NCBI GenBank assembly: GCA_964536805.1
Contig: CAZHYQ010000004.1
Coordinates: 1 to 64,000 of the forward strand
DNA: 64,000 nt
Direction of reading: 5' to 3'
Source: Longilinea sp964536805
GTDB taxonomy: Bacteria > Chloroflexota > Anaerolineae > Anaerolineales > Anaerolineaceae
The notes below the pieces were generated by a model, which was given only the letters and a program-made list of their open reading frames with translations, had not been told where the DNA came from and searched no databases. Below are positions 34,903 through 44,238 of this stretch, in pieces; position 1 is the first letter of the stretch, and every line of letters starts with the position of its first letter. The translations under genes were made by a program, and so were the position numbers.

Positions 34903-35572
34903 AGTTGTCCAATTCCTCTTCATTCAGAGTCTGGTTTTCACCCTGGCTGCCGCGAATTTCATTCCATATCTTCTTTACCTGGGGGGTTATCGTTCCGTAA
35001 GAAAAACCGCGCCGTCCTAAGAAGGCCGTTAGTCTCGTTCGAAACGTATCCCAATCAGCTTGCGAAAAGCGGTTTGCATAACGCAAGCCTGCCCGGTAAG
35101 CAAGATCGGATTCATCATCCGTCCCGGCCAGAGTATCTTGTATGATTTCGTCTGAAATGCCCTTCCGATGAAGCTCTGCTGTAAGTGCACGACGACCGCG
35201 CGGTTTCGAAGCACTTCGGCTTTCAACCCAACCACGGGCAAAATTACGATCGGACACCATGCCAGCTTCACGCAGCCGGCCCAGAACGGTCTCGCATAAT
35301 TCCTCTGAAAATCCATCTTCATTCAGCTTGCGGCGAATTTCCTCTTCGCTGCGGAAACGGTAGCTGAGGAAATGGATGGCCTTCTGGTAAGCCACTTCAT
35401 TGGTATCTTGCGCCTCGAGCGTTTGGATCTTTTCATCGTTGATTGTCTGGCCGACTTGCAGCCAGGCTGCAACGATTCTCGCCAGGCCAAAAGCGAACTC
35501 TCCATCCAGGTACACGTTAATCCGGTTGGGATTACGTTTTTGTGCCTTGAGCGCTGTAATTCGATGATCCAT
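34895..35572 (-). CDS. recX: Regulatory protein RecX
   Basis: 225 residues composed of three-helix RecX repeats, with YQKAIHFLSYRFRSEEEIRRKLNEDGFSEE and YRAGLRYANRF...RLTAFLGRRGFSYGTI as the recognisable ones. RecX binds RecA filaments and modulates recombination. The N-terminal VYLDGEFAFGL region is usual in Gram-positive and Chloroflexota RecX. A GAGAG site precedes the ATG. recX is usually near recA, but here it is coupled to rny instead. Confidence 0.92.
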   Translation of the reverse strand: MDHRITALKAQKRNPNRINVYLDGEFAFGLARIVAAWLQVGQTINDEKIQTLEAQDTNEVAYQKAIHFLSYRFRSEEEIRRKLNEDGFSEELCETVLGRLREAGMVSDRNFARGWVESRSASKPRGRRALTAELHRKGISDEIIQDTLAGTDDESDLAYRAGLRYANRFSQADWDTFRTRLTAFLGRRGFSYGTITPQVKKIWNEIRGSQGENQTLNEEELDNYG

Positions 35573-36165
35573 GCAAGCTCTCAGCCAACCATCACCCGGT
35601 CAGACGGGCGGTGAAAGTGCTTTTAAGTTGCTGGGCTGCCGCCTATGATCCCACAGCAGGCTGAGAATTCAGCCGCCGTGTTCGGTTCAGGCGGCGATTG
35701 AATAATGGGCAGGGGGTCCGCTAAAATCAATCAGCGTAATCAAACTATCTGGCCTTTTTACGCGTTTCATGGCAGAACTTCCTCCGGGCAGTGATGCTGC
35801 CGGAGAATCATTTGAACAGCCCTGAAACCATTGATGCGAATTTGTCCACTACCCATTTCAGATACTTAACTCTCTAGTCGAGAGAAAACCCCAACAAGTC
35901 AAAAGTCAACTTTCTGGCCAAAACCCTTCCGGGTCAAAAAGGAAGGTGCGGTTCAGAAAAAATCTGATTGCGATAACAATATGATTATACCTGAATTTCA
36001 TTTTTTGCGTGTATTCTTCTCCTGTGACAGTTTCAGGAATGAATAATGTGTCCAAATCAACGCAGGGTAAATGACAAAAGAAGCCAAAGTCATGATCATC
36101 AGTTTGGCCCTGGAAAGGTAGAATTAGTTTAATTTGTGATAAACCGAACAAAAAAGGAACTCGCA
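35573..36165. other. Gene-free 590-nt region with several inverted repeats
   Basis: No convincing ORF. Inverted repeats are present. An 8-bp pair TCTCAGCC / GGCTGAGA (near 35578-35586 and 35660-35669) encloses smaller hairpins just upstream of recX. A GCCGCC / GGCGGC hairpin with flanking ATTCA / TGAAT lies near 35667-35705. A CTCCGG...CCGGAG hairpin lies near 35777-35806. A short CTCTC / GAGAG hairpin lies near 35871-35885. This density suggests a structured leader or small RNA, but it matches no RNA family I know (not tmRNA, SRP, RNase P or a common riboswitch). The 3' part upstream of 36166 holds the malic enzyme leader. Confidence 0.4.
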
Positions 36166-37446
36166 ATGATCCATGTTACCCGGGATGAAGCATTAGCCTA
36201 CCATCATTTGAATGGGCGGCCTGGTAAATTGAGCGTTGTCCCCTCCAAGCCGTTGGAAACGCAGAGGGATCTGGCATTAGCTTACACGCCCGGCGTGGCA
36301 GCCCCAGTTCTCGAGATCGAATTGGATCCTGAAACCGCCTACAGTTACACCAACAAAGGCAACCTGGTCGCGGTAATCTCCAACGGAACGGCCATTCTCG
36401 GGTTGGGAAACCGAGGCGCTCTGGCTTCAAAGCCCGTTATGGAGGGCAAAGGGGTGCTTTTTAAGAAGTTTGCCGATATTGATGTCTATGATATCGAAGT
36501 GGCAACGGAAGACCCCGAAAGGTTTATTGAGGTGGTGGCTGCCATAGCCCCAACATTTGGTGGAATCAATCTTGAAGATATCCGCTCGCCAGAGTGTTTT
36601 TCAATTGAATCCCGGCTGCAGGAAATGTTGGACATTCCTGTTTTCCATGATGATCAACATGGCACGGCGGTCATCCTGGGCGCAGCATTAATCAACGCGC
36701 TTGAGGTAACCGGCCGGCGCATTGATGCAATCAAGGTGGTGTTTTCTGGTGCAGGGGCTGCGGCCATTGCCTGCGCAAACCAGCTGGTTAAGCTGGGCGT
36801 TCCGCTGGCGAATATCAGCATGTGCGACCTGGCCGGGTTAGTTTACCAGGGGCGCAAGGAATTGATGTTTGCGGAGAAGGCGGTTTTTTCCCAAGGTATC
36901 CGACCTGGGTCCCTGGCTGAATCGCTGGAAGGCGCAGATGTGTTTATCGGTCTGTCTGCTGCGAATATTGTTTCTCCGGAGATGTTGACCCGCATGCGCT
37001 CGGATCCGATTGTATTTGCCATGGCCAATCCAGAACCGGAAATCTCTTACGATTTAGCTGTCGCTGCCCGCCCGGACGCCATTGTGGCAACCGGCCGCTC
37101 GGATTATCCAAACCAGATCAATAACGTACTGGGATTCCCATTTATTTTTCGCGGCGCGCTCGATGTCCATGCCCGAAAAATCAACGATGCGATGAAAATC
37201 GCCGCATCGCAGGCGTTGTCGCAACTGGCAAAAGAGCCTGTACCTGCCGAGGTTTTGCGTGCCTACGGGATTGACAACCTGGAATTTGGCCGCAATTATC
37301 TGGTGCCAAAACCACTCGATAAACGTGTGTGCCAGTGGGAGGCCGGGGCAGTTGCCCGGGCTGCGGTGGCCAGTGGAGTAGCCCGGCGCGAGGTTGATTT
37401 GGATTGCTACTGCCGCGATCTGGCCGACGTGGCGCGGAAAAATTAG
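36166..37446 (+). CDS. NAD(P)-dependent malic enzyme
   Basis: 426 residues, the short form without a phosphotransacetylase domain. Recognised by TYTPGVAAP-like LAYTPGVAAPVLEI, SNGTAILGLGNRGALASKPVMEGKG, the metal site in INLEDIRSPECFSIE and VFHDDQHGTA, the cofactor site VVFSGAGAAAIACANQL, and MANPEPEI. It converts malate to pyruvate and CO2 with NAD(P)H formation. Met at 36166 has AAGGA 8 nt upstream; the frame is open 10 codons earlier without a site. Confidence 0.95.
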   Translation: MIHVTRDEALAYHHLNGRPGKLSVVPSKPLETQRDLALAYTPGVAAPVLEIELDPETAYSYTNKGNLVAVISNGTAILGLGNRGALASKPVMEGKGVLFKKFADIDVYDIEVATEDPERFIEVVAAIAPTFGGINLEDIRSPECFSIESRLQEMLDIPVFHDDQHGTAVILGAALINALEVTGRRIDAIKVVFSGAGAAAIACANQLVKLGVPLANISMCDLAGLVYQGRKELMFAEKAVFSQGIRPGSLAESLEGADVFIGLSAANIVSPEMLTRMRSDPIVFAMANPEPEISYDLAVAARPDAIVATGRSDYPNQINNVLGFPFIFRGALDVHARKINDAMKIAASQALSQLAKEPVPAEVLRAYGIDNLEFGRNYLVPKPLDKRVCQWEAGAVARAAVASGVARREVDLDCYCRDLADVARKN

Positions 37447-37467
37447 TATTTATGCTACAATAATAAA

Positions 37468-37899
37468 ATGGAATTTAAGCCGGCTGCCTCCCCGCCGACT
37501 CAGGCTGAAAGCCAGCACCGCCGCCAGCGAGCGCTGCAAATCTGGCTGCCTCTGGGATTGGCTGTGGCAATCCTCTTTGGTCTGGCAATTTGGCTGGTCT
37601 TTTCTGCGGGGGTAATGGGACCGGCCCTCACCAAATGGTCGGATGTTTCAGCAATTTGGTTGATCCTGCCGTTGTGTCTGGCCGGTTCGTTGTTTTTCAT
37701 CTTGCTGTGTGGCATGATTTATCTGAACCTGGTCATTTATCGCAAATTGCCCGTATTGGATCGAAAAGTGATGGCTGTTTTCACACTTCTTCAGGAGGGC
37801 GTCCGCCGCGGGGCCGATCAAGCGTTAACTCCAATCTACAGTCTCAATGGTTGGTCGGCGAGTGTCAAGGCATTTCTAAACGGTTTTTTCCGGCGTTAA
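37468..37899 (+). CDS. Small two-helix membrane protein, unknown
   Basis: 143 residues. A Pro/Gln-rich N-terminus is followed by TM1 (WLPLGLAVAILFGLAIWLVF), a short loop, TM2 (IWLILPLCLAGSLFFILLCGMIYLNLVIY), and a basic cytoplasmic C-terminus. No family recognised. TACAAT, preceded by TGC, lies exactly 6 nt before the ATG, and there is no ribosome binding site, so its mRNA may be leaderless. It is followed by another small membrane protein and a shared terminator. Confidence 0.7.
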   Translation: MEFKPAASPPTQAESQHRRQRALQIWLPLGLAVAILFGLAIWLVFSAGVMGPALTKWSDVSAIWLILPLCLAGSLFFILLCGMIYLNLVIYRKLPVLDRKVMAVFTLLQEGVRRGADQALTPIYSLNGWSASVKAFLNGFFRR

Positions 37900-37927
37900 T
37901 ATTCGCTCATTATTGATCGAGGGTCGC

Positions 37928-38131
37928 ATGGAAAACACAAACTGGAAGAAAAATACATTGTTGATCGCCATTGGCGCTGGTGCTTTATTGGGGATTATCG
38001 CCGGGATCATCCTGGTGCAGCGCGGCGAACAGACCCAGTCCCGTCCTCAGCTCACGGCTGGCGATGGGGTAAAAGTAGGCCTGGGTGTCTTGGGCGTCCT
38101 TCGTTTGCTGACCGATTTGATTAACAAATAG
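37928..38131 (+). CDS. Small single-pass membrane protein, unknown
   Basis: 67 residues with one hydrophobic segment (LLIAIGAGALLGIIAGIIL) after a short N-terminus, then a Gln/Arg-rich stretch and a second weakly hydrophobic C-terminal part (VKVGLGVLGVLRLLTDLI). The start at 37928 follows GAGGG by 4 nt; an in-frame upstream start at 37913 lies before the site. It is 28 nt from the preceding membrane protein gene and ends before a terminator, so the two form a short operon. Confidence 0.65.
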   Translation: MENTNWKKNTLLIAIGAGALLGIIAGIILVQRGEQTQSRPQLTAGDGVKVGLGVLGVLRLLTDLINK

Positions 38132-38153
38132 AATTATTTTATTGTTCATAATG

Positions 38154-38184
38154 ACCCCTCGCAACCTAATGTGAGGGGTTTTCT
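38154..38184 (+). terminator. Rho-independent terminator of the small membrane-protein operon
   Basis: A stem ACCCCTC / GAGGGGT (38154-38160 with 38173-38179) with a 12-nt loop is followed by TTTTCTGT. It is 22 nt past the stop. Confidence 0.8.
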
Positions 38185-38235
38185 GTCCTCGGCAGGGTGA
38201 AACTAAACCCTCAAAACTTCAAAAACCATAAGCCA

Positions 38236-39252
38236 ATGGATAGCGTCCCGCTTTTACGATACCTCTTATTTGGACAACTGGCCCGCGACACCATTCTGCC
38301 CCTGGAAGGAAGACCCAGAGTGGATGTCCCGGGTGGAAGCCTGTTTTATGCCGCGGCCGGCCTGGCTTTGTGGGGGAATAGTTGCGGTCTGGTCGGTCGA
38401 GTGGGTGAAGACTATCCGCAGGAATGGCTATCGCTTTTTGATCGTTACGGTTTGGACCGGCGCGGCATCCGTGTTATGCCGGAGGCAGTCGATGTGCGCG
38501 CATTCTTTGCTTATTTGGATGAGAATACCTGTCAGCGGGATAACCCGGTTTCCCATTTTGCCCGCCTGGAGGAACCATTCCCAAAGTCTCTCCTAGGTTA
38601 CACCAACCCGACCATTTCCCTCGACAGCCGCACGCAACCCGGAAAACTGAGCCTGCGCATGAGCGATATTCCGCAAGATTATCTGGACGCGACAGCTGCC
38701 CACCTTTGTCCGATGGACTTTATTTCCCATAACCTGGTACCGCCCGCCCTGCGCAATGGACAGGTGAATACCATCACCCTGGATCCAGGCGCGGGTTATA
38801 TGAACCCGATTTTCTGGGATGATATTCCTGCATTGGTGAAAGGGCTGTCTGCTTTTATCTGTTCAGAAGCAAAACTGGCAAATCTCTTCCTTGGCAGAAG
38901 CACCGATCCGTGGGAAATGGCAGAGACAATTGCGAGTTATGGCTGCGAATTTGTGGTCATCAAGCGCGGTGCACGCGGTCAATATTTGTTTGATTCCGTA
39001 GGCAAAACGGGTTGGCTCGTTCCTGCATATCCGGCGCGCATAGTCGACCCGACCGGTGCTGGCGATGCCTTCAGCGGGGGATTCCTGGCAACATTGCGAG
39101 AGACTTATGATCCATTGGAAGCGGTTTTACGCGGCGGGGTCACCGCCTCCTTGATTATGGAAGGTTCCGGTCCTTTTTATGCGTTGGATACGCTTCCCGG
39201 TTTGCCCAAGGCGCGCCTGGAATCATTACGGGGTATGGTCAGGAGAAGATAA
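38236..39252 (+). CDS. PfkB-family carbohydrate kinase
   Basis: 338 residues from the Met at 38236 (a GTG at 38197 would add 13). The N-terminal signature is DVPGGSLFYAAAGLALWG and GLVGRVGEDYPQ. The C-terminal signature is DPTGAGDAFSGGFLA with the anion hole and catalytic Asp. Ribokinase-like sugar or nucleoside kinase; the substrate cannot be named. No clear ribosome binding site lies before either start. The next gene begins directly after the stop codon, so it is coupled to the M20 peptidase. Confidence 0.88.
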   Translation: MDSVPLLRYLLFGQLARDTILPLEGRPRVDVPGGSLFYAAAGLALWGNSCGLVGRVGEDYPQEWLSLFDRYGLDRRGIRVMPEAVDVRAFFAYLDENTCQRDNPVSHFARLEEPFPKSLLGYTNPTISLDSRTQPGKLSLRMSDIPQDYLDATAAHLCPMDFISHNLVPPALRNGQVNTITLDPGAGYMNPIFWDDIPALVKGLSAFICSEAKLANLFLGRSTDPWEMAETIASYGCEFVVIKRGARGQYLFDSVGKTGWLVPAYPARIVDPTGAGDAFSGGFLATLRETYDPLEAVLRGGVTASLIMEGSGPFYALDTLPGLPKARLESLRGMVRRR

Positions 39253-40476
39253 ATGGAATCCACCCGCTGGAATGCACTGGAAAGATATGTCCGCTTTCTT
39301 GAATCCAATTCCAAAGAGGAACCGGCGGGGTGCAAATACGCCGATTTGATTCAGGAAACTGTTGTCACCGATGAAGACCTGAACTCCTTCCTGGATCTGG
39401 CCTGCCAGATTCAGCAAATCCAATCGCCAACCTTTGATGAAGGCGAACGGGCGGCTTTCATGGGTGAACAATTTAATCAGCAAAACCTGGAAGATCTTCA
39501 CCAGGATTCTGCCGGGAATGTTTTGGCACGCCTGCCCGGGTCAATCCCTACAAATAAGCCAATTCTAGTAAGTGCCCACCTGGATACAGTTTTTCCACGC
39601 CAACCCGAATTGCCATTACTCCGTACCGATGACCGCATCATCGGACCCGGCATTGGGGACAACGCCCTATCATTAGCTGCTTTAATTTCTATCGTGAAGT
39701 GGGTGAAAAAATCGGAAAGATCCTTCACGGGCGATGTCTGGTTGGCGGCCAATGTTTGCGAGGAAGGCCTAGGGGATCTGCGTGGTATAAGAGCGTTGGT
39801 GGATGAATTCAGCAACCAGGTCCAGGCGTACATTATCCTGGAGGGCATGGGGTTGGGTAATATTTACCATCGCGGGCTTGGAGTCAGTCGTTATCGCATT
39901 CATGTCGAAACGCCTGGCGGTCATTCCTGGAGCAGTTATGGTCAGCCCTCAGCCATCCACGAAATTGGCAAATTAATTTCGAGACTTGTCGATCTACCCA
40001 TGCCGGGTTCTCCCCGTACGACACTGAATATTGGGGTCATATCCGGCGGAACAACCGTCAACTCGATTGCCAGTAATGCCTTTTTTGATATCGACCTTCG
40101 ATCGGCCAGCAGTCAAACGCTCAGTTTCATTGAAACACAGGTTTTCACTCTGGCCAACAACTTCAACCAGGGCGATGTTCATATCCGCATTGAACCCATC
40201 GGAAAACGGGAAGCCGGTGAAATTCCCGCTGATTATCCGCTAGTGCAAGCGGCTCGCTGTGTTATCGAAGACCTTGGTCTGGTGCCAAAACTTGAAATCG
40301 GCTCGACGGATGCGAATTTACCGCTCAGCCGCGGTTTGCCGGCCCTTTGCATCGGTTTATCGCAAGGCGCAAAGGCCCATACGATGGAGGAATTTATCTA
40401 TACCGCGCCGGCACGCAACGGCCTGACACAAATTTTGCAACTGCTGCAGGTTGCCTGGGCGCTTGACGCCAAGTAA
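39253..40476 (+). CDS. M20-family metallopeptidase
   Basis: 407 residues. Metal ligands are in VSAHLDTVFP (His, Asp), GIGDNALSLAAL (bridging Asp), ANVCEEGLGD (catalytic and ligand Glu) and LPALCIGLSQGAKAHTMEEFI (last His). The dimerisation domain is GHSWSSYGQPSAIHEIGKL. Like peptidase T/carboxypeptidase G relatives, it should hydrolyse a small peptide or acyl-amino acid. Its start abuts the stop of the PfkB gene, suggesting the two work on related small molecules. Confidence 0.9.
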   Translation: MESTRWNALERYVRFLESNSKEEPAGCKYADLIQETVVTDEDLNSFLDLACQIQQIQSPTFDEGERAAFMGEQFNQQNLEDLHQDSAGNVLARLPGSIPTNKPILVSAHLDTVFPRQPELPLLRTDDRIIGPGIGDNALSLAALISIVKWVKKSERSFTGDVWLAANVCEEGLGDLRGIRALVDEFSNQVQAYIILEGMGLGNIYHRGLGVSRYRIHVETPGGHSWSSYGQPSAIHEIGKLISRLVDLPMPGSPRTTLNIGVISGGTTVNSIASNAFFDIDLRSASSQTLSFIETQVFTLANNFNQGDVHIRIEPIGKREAGEIPADYPLVQAARCVIEDLGLVPKLEIGSTDANLPLSRGLPALCIGLSQGAKAHTMEEFIYTAPARNGLTQILQLLQVAWALDAK

Positions 40477-40542
40477 GTTTGCATCGGGAAAACTTTTACA
40501 GTTAATCTAACATCGTCGAAAACGTAAAATTTGATTATCCGG

Positions 40543-42909
40543 TTAAAAACCGGAAAGATTCTCGTTTATAAATTCTCTTTTCAGCAGCCTTTTTAGCCAG
40601 AAACGCCAGGCCTGGCGGGTGATTTGCCGTCCTGTTTTTCGCGCCAACATGAGATCGCCAGCGCCGTAACTGTAGATGCCGCGGTGCAATTCCTCTAAAA
40701 GAATTTTCGCAGGGGATGCGGATTCTGGCATCGTCTCGAGCAGCTGGTTGACTTGCTCCGTTGGCGTAAGCGAATGATTCACGGGTTTCCCCAAAAGTTT
40801 TAACGCTTTGGGAATGGCGCTGAAGGCGCGCTCAAGGGGTGTAAGTTTTGCCAGACGGGCTCGCTCATGAATCCAGGTCGGTGTCGTAAATCCGCGCTGG
40901 ATGAGGTTATTTTCAATTACGATGGAGAGCGGCGGGATGGTCAATTTGCCGGTTTGCAAGCGCTGCCATAGGAAAAGTCCCAGTCCAAGCGGCAGCAGCA
41001 ACAAAAAGATGGCAAGCCAGAGGATGTAACTGCGGTTGGCGGGCAGGGTGTCGGGGGGTGTGGCTTGCGCGTTGAGCAAATCTTCAGCGCGCTGTTCCCC
41101 GCGGAGATCCTGCACATTGCCCTCGTCAATGGATTGCAAAGGTCCTTCTGCTATCGACCCTTGAGCTACATCATTGGGCGACACTTCCCGGCGGACCAGG
41201 GCAGTTTGGATGACCGTGGGCTCGAATTCAACCCAGCCATAATCATTGAAGTATACCTCGGGCCAGGCGTGTGCATCCCGCCGCAGAACCGTGTAGGTGG
41301 TCCGACGATCATCCACTTCGCCCTCGGCAAAACCAACCGCCAGTCGGGCCGGAATTCCGATGGAACGCAGCATGATAATTTCGGCAGAGGCATAGTAATA
41401 ACAAAACCCTTCCTTCGAGACGAACAACATATATTCCATGGGATCTATGTTGGAAGGTCCGGATTGCAGGGTGGTTTTATAGGTAATATTCTGGCGCAAA
41501 TAATCGGTAATTGCTTCGGTTTTATCGAATGGATTATCCAATCCAGCGGTTATCTCCTCCGACAGATTTCTGATCTTCTCAGGAAAATTTGGCGGTAATT
41601 GCAGATAATACTGGCTGATCCAGTCAGGATATTCCGTCTGGCTGGCTTGCAGGTCATTCTTGGTGGGCGCGCTAATGGAGGCCTTGACCCGGTAAAACTC
41701 GCCGGCATGCAGAGGCGGTACCGCCAACAATGTGGATGTATCCAGATAGGTCGGACTGACATTTTTTCCGACTGCCTGGGACGGCCGGCTGACGGTAAGG
41801 GGTATGCCAGGTGAGAAGAAATTGCGGATGATGGGGGAGCGCAGGGCGAAGGTGAAGGTCGATTCAAAACGGCCTTTCCAGGCAGGAATTGGCAACACCT
41901 CTTCAATCGGTGTCACATCTTCGCGGTCATCAAGAGAAGAGATCCATTGCCCGTTCTGGTAGTGATCGTAGGAGCGGGCACGCCAATAATAGCGGGAGCC
42001 GCCAGGGCGTTGATCCGATGCGGAAACAACGAAAACAACCTCATCGCTGGTGCTAATGCTTGAACCCAGGTTGATGTCATTTTGATAATAATCGCCTTCA
42101 GAGGGGACTGAACCGGTCAAAGGTGCAACTACGTTGGAAAATTTTTCGCGCACAGCCAGCAGGGATTGTGATAATTCTCTCCGTTCAGGCGTGTTGGGAG
42201 AGATGGCGCGAATCCAATAGGGAATATTCCAGGCCAGGAACACCAAAACAATACCTGCAACCAGGGCAGCCCGCATCCAATCAAAGCTGGTTTCTGTATC
42301 GACCGGGATATTGTTGATCTCCCAGCGTTTTCGAAGATTAATGTAGTACAGGCGGGAGATCAGAAGAATCACCAGAATTGCGTAGAAGCTGGTGTAAAAA
42401 CCACGGGTCGCGCGCGGGGGATCGTAGAATTCAATGACGAAAACCGCAATGCTTGCCACCGCCAGGCCAAACCAGGGCCTGCTTTCGCGCACCAGGTAAA
42501 ATCCAGCTGTCAAGGCGGATATCCAATAGACCGCCATCATGGCTGTCAGGAAAAGAAGTGAATCTTCAACCGGAATGTTGCTGGCAAACTGGCTGTAGGT
42601 TGTCCAAAGCCGGCCACCAATGCTTCCCAAGCGTTCCAGCCAAAGGATTTTCTCGTCCATCATCAATCCCAATTGCCAGGGGATGACGACCAGGGTCAGG
42701 ATCAGGCTGTAGAAGAAAACAAAACGCGAGGAAAACCTGCTTTTTCCAAGGAAGAATCCAAGAATCACTCCAATGAGGGTGAGTGTAATAACGCGATTGA
42801 GATCCTTCGTCCAATCGGTTATTTCCAACCTCAATGAAGCTGTCCATAATGCTGCAAACAATAATGCAATCGCCGGCCAATCCCACCAGCGGTGAATGCT
42901 TTGCTTCAT
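40543..42909 (-). CDS. Membrane-anchored transglutaminase-like protein (TgpA-type)
   Basis: 788 residues. About five N-terminal membrane helices precede a large extracytoplasmic part with the transglutaminase core: Cys in SKEGFCYYYASAEIIMLRSIGIPARLAVGF, His in RRDAHAWPEVYF, Asp in NDYGWVEFEPT. One more membrane helix (SYILWLAIFLLLLPLGLGLFLW) and a cytoplasmic DUF4129-like tail follow. TgpA-like proteins are often paired with a MoxR ATPase and DUF58 protein; neither is seen here. The -35 TTGACG and -10 TACACT put transcription start at the ATG. Confidence 0.88.
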   Translation of the reverse strand: MKQSIHRWWDWPAIALLFAALWTASLRLEITDWTKDLNRVITLTLIGVILGFFLGKSRFSSRFVFFYSLILTLVVIPWQLGLMMDEKILWLERLGSIGGRLWTTYSQFASNIPVEDSLLFLTAMMAVYWISALTAGFYLVRESRPWFGLAVASIAVFVIEFYDPPRATRGFYTSFYAILVILLISRLYYINLRKRWEINNIPVDTETSFDWMRAALVAGIVLVFLAWNIPYWIRAISPNTPERRELSQSLLAVREKFSNVVAPLTGSVPSEGDYYQNDINLGSSISTSDEVVFVVSASDQRPGGSRYYWRARSYDHYQNGQWISSLDDREDVTPIEEVLPIPAWKGRFESTFTFALRSPIIRNFFSPGIPLTVSRPSQAVGKNVSPTYLDTSTLLAVPPLHAGEFYRVKASISAPTKNDLQASQTEYPDWISQYYLQLPPNFPEKIRNLSEEITAGLDNPFDKTEAITDYLRQNITYKTTLQSGPSNIDPMEYMLFVSKEGFCYYYASAEIIMLRSIGIPARLAVGFAEGEVDDRRTTYTVLRRDAHAWPEVYFNDYGWVEFEPTVIQTALVRREVSPNDVAQGSIAEGPLQSIDEGNVQDLRGEQRAEDLLNAQATPPDTLPANRSYILWLAIFLLLLPLGLGLFLWQRLQTGKLTIPPLSIVIENNLIQRGFTTPTWIHERARLAKLTPLERAFSAIPKALKLLGKPVNHSLTPTEQVNQLLETMPESASPAKILLEELHRGIYSYGAGDLMLARKTGRQITRQAWRFWLKRLLKREFINENLSGF

Positions 42910-42915
42910 GCTTTG

Positions 42916-42945
42916 AGTGTACAATAAACCCTATTCACTCGTCAA
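42916..42945 (-). promoter_or_regulatory. Promoter of the transglutaminase gene (leaderless type)
   Basis: On the minus strand TTGACG (plus 42940-42945), an 18-nt spacer and TACACT (42916-42921) are followed by exactly 6 nt and the ATG at 42909. This predicts transcription starting at or next to the A of ATG. No ribosome binding site is present. Confidence 0.6.
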
Positions 42946-42965
42946 CTGACCGGAAGGCTAATTTC

Positions 42966-43973
42966 ATGGATGAATTGTTGCTGGGCTGGACCTCACTGAA
43001 CTTGTTTTTACAAAATTTGGGCGATTGGTTGATTGCTCCAATGCGCGCATTTTCGTATTTAGGCCAGCAAGAATTTGTAATGCTGCTTCTACCTGCCATT
43101 TACTGGTGCTGGGATTCTACGTTGGGTTTTCGATTGGGAGCCATATTAATGTTGAGCAACGGCGTGAATGCAATCCTAAAGTTGGCTTTTCACAGCCCGC
43201 GGCCCTACTGGATTAGCACGCAGGTCAAAGCGCTTTCTGTGGAAACCTCATTTGGATTACCGTCTGGCCACGCCCAAAATGCGGCAGCGCTGTGGGGCAG
43301 GCTGGCAGTTGCAGTCCGGCAAAAATGGGCTAAATGGATTTTTGTAATCATCATTGGGTTGATCGGCTTTTCAAGGGTCTACCTCGGAATGCATTTTTTG
43401 AGCGATGTTGCAGCCGGCTGGTTGGTTGGCGGACTGCTGTTGTGGCTGGTTATCCGTCTGGAAGGCCTGATTGCAGGCTGGTTGGGCCAGAAAAGCGTTG
43501 CGACGCAGGTATTATGGGCTGCCATCGCTGCTGGCATTGTGATTCTGTTGGGGTTACTAACCCGTTTAGCGCTTGGAAGCTGGCAAGTTCCCGAAATCTG
43601 GAAAGCGAATGCCCTTTTGCAAAATCCGAATGACCCCATCACTCCGTTGACCCTGGAGGGCTTGTTTACCGTCGCAGGCACCTGGTGGGGCATGGCGGCT
43701 GGTTATGCCTGGTTCACCCGGAAATATGGCCGATTTAATGCCAAAGGCGCGTGGGAAAAACGTGCCCTGCGCTTTGCGCTTGGCCTGGTGGTGTTGGTCA
43801 TCCTTTGGTACGGACTTGGCATGATATTCCCCAAAACGGAAGACATCCTGAGTTATGGGTTGCGATTTCTCCGGTATGCCCTTATGGGCGGATGGGTGTC
43901 AGCCGGCGGACCGTGGCTATTCCTGCGGCTCAAAATGGCTGACACGACTCAATCACTTGCGAAAAGCAATTAA
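42966..43973 (+). CDS. PAP2-family membrane phosphatase
   Basis: 335 residues with about eight helices. The three phosphatase motifs are KLAFHSPRP, PSGHAQ and SRVYLGMHFLSDVAAG. It is likely an undecaprenyl-pyrophosphate, phosphatidate or other lipid-phosphate phosphatase acting outside the membrane. A C-terminal extension of further helices is longer than in BacA2/PgpB-type enzymes. The start at 42966 has GGAAGG 9 nt upstream; an earlier in-frame start lies inside the divergent gene. Confidence 0.9.
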   Translation: MDELLLGWTSLNLFLQNLGDWLIAPMRAFSYLGQQEFVMLLLPAIYWCWDSTLGFRLGAILMLSNGVNAILKLAFHSPRPYWISTQVKALSVETSFGLPSGHAQNAAALWGRLAVAVRQKWAKWIFVIIIGLIGFSRVYLGMHFLSDVAAGWLVGGLLLWLVIRLEGLIAGWLGQKSVATQVLWAAIAAGIVILLGLLTRLALGSWQVPEIWKANALLQNPNDPITPLTLEGLFTVAGTWWGMAAGYAWFTRKYGRFNAKGAWEKRALRFALGLVVLVILWYGLGMIFPKTEDILSYGLRFLRYALMGGWVSAGGPWLFLRLKMADTTQSLAKSN

Positions 43974-43984
43974 TACTCTATAAT
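43957..43984 (+). promoter_or_regulatory. Promoter of the YtxH-like gene
   Basis: TTGCGA (43957-43962), a 16-nt spacer and a perfect TATAAT (43979-43984). The -35 box lies inside the last codons of the PAP2 gene. Confidence 0.65.
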
Positions 43985-44008
43985 CATCTTGAGAAAGGAG
44001 AAGACACC

Positions 44009-44218
44009 ATGCGTTGGTTAGGGAATTTTATGTTAGGTGCTCTCATCGGGGGCGTAATCGGAGCCGTTTCGATCCTCCTGCTCGCTCCAGAGTCGGGGAC
44101 AGAAACCCGCGGGCGCATTACTTCTTATGCGCGCAACCTGGAAGACCAGGTACGGCAGGCAGCCGTAACCCGGAGGCATGAATTGCAGCTCGAGTTGGAT
44201 TCGCTGCGGCAATCATAA
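44009..44218 (+). CDS. YtxH-like small protein
   Basis: 69 residues. It has an N-terminal glycine-rich membrane helix (FMLGALIGGVIGAVSILLLAP) followed by ESGTETRGRI and a charged amphipathic helix, the YtxH/gas-vesicle-like pattern (LLAPxSGxETR). Function is not established; family members are stress-related in Firmicutes. AAGGAG precedes the ATG at good spacing, and it has its own promoter and terminator. Confidence 0.85.
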   Translation: MRWLGNFMLGALIGGVIGAVSILLLAPESGTETRGRITSYARNLEDQVRQAAVTRRHELQLELDSLRQS

Positions 44219-44238
44219 TTCACTTATTCTTGAAATAA

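Noticed and set aside
35573..35760. Possible cobalamin riboswitch (GGTGAAAGT-like stretch)
   Set aside because: Lacks the conserved GCCACTG box and the expected arrangement, and neither neighbouring gene is cobalamin related.
35906..36166. 86-residue minus-strand ORF in the recX-malic enzyme gap
   Set aside because: No ribosome binding site, unusual composition, overlaps the malic enzyme start.
40536..40556. CCGG-TTAAAAA-CCGG hairpin at the transglutaminase stop
   Set aside because: Only 4-5 bp, overlapping the stop codon; not a convincing terminator.
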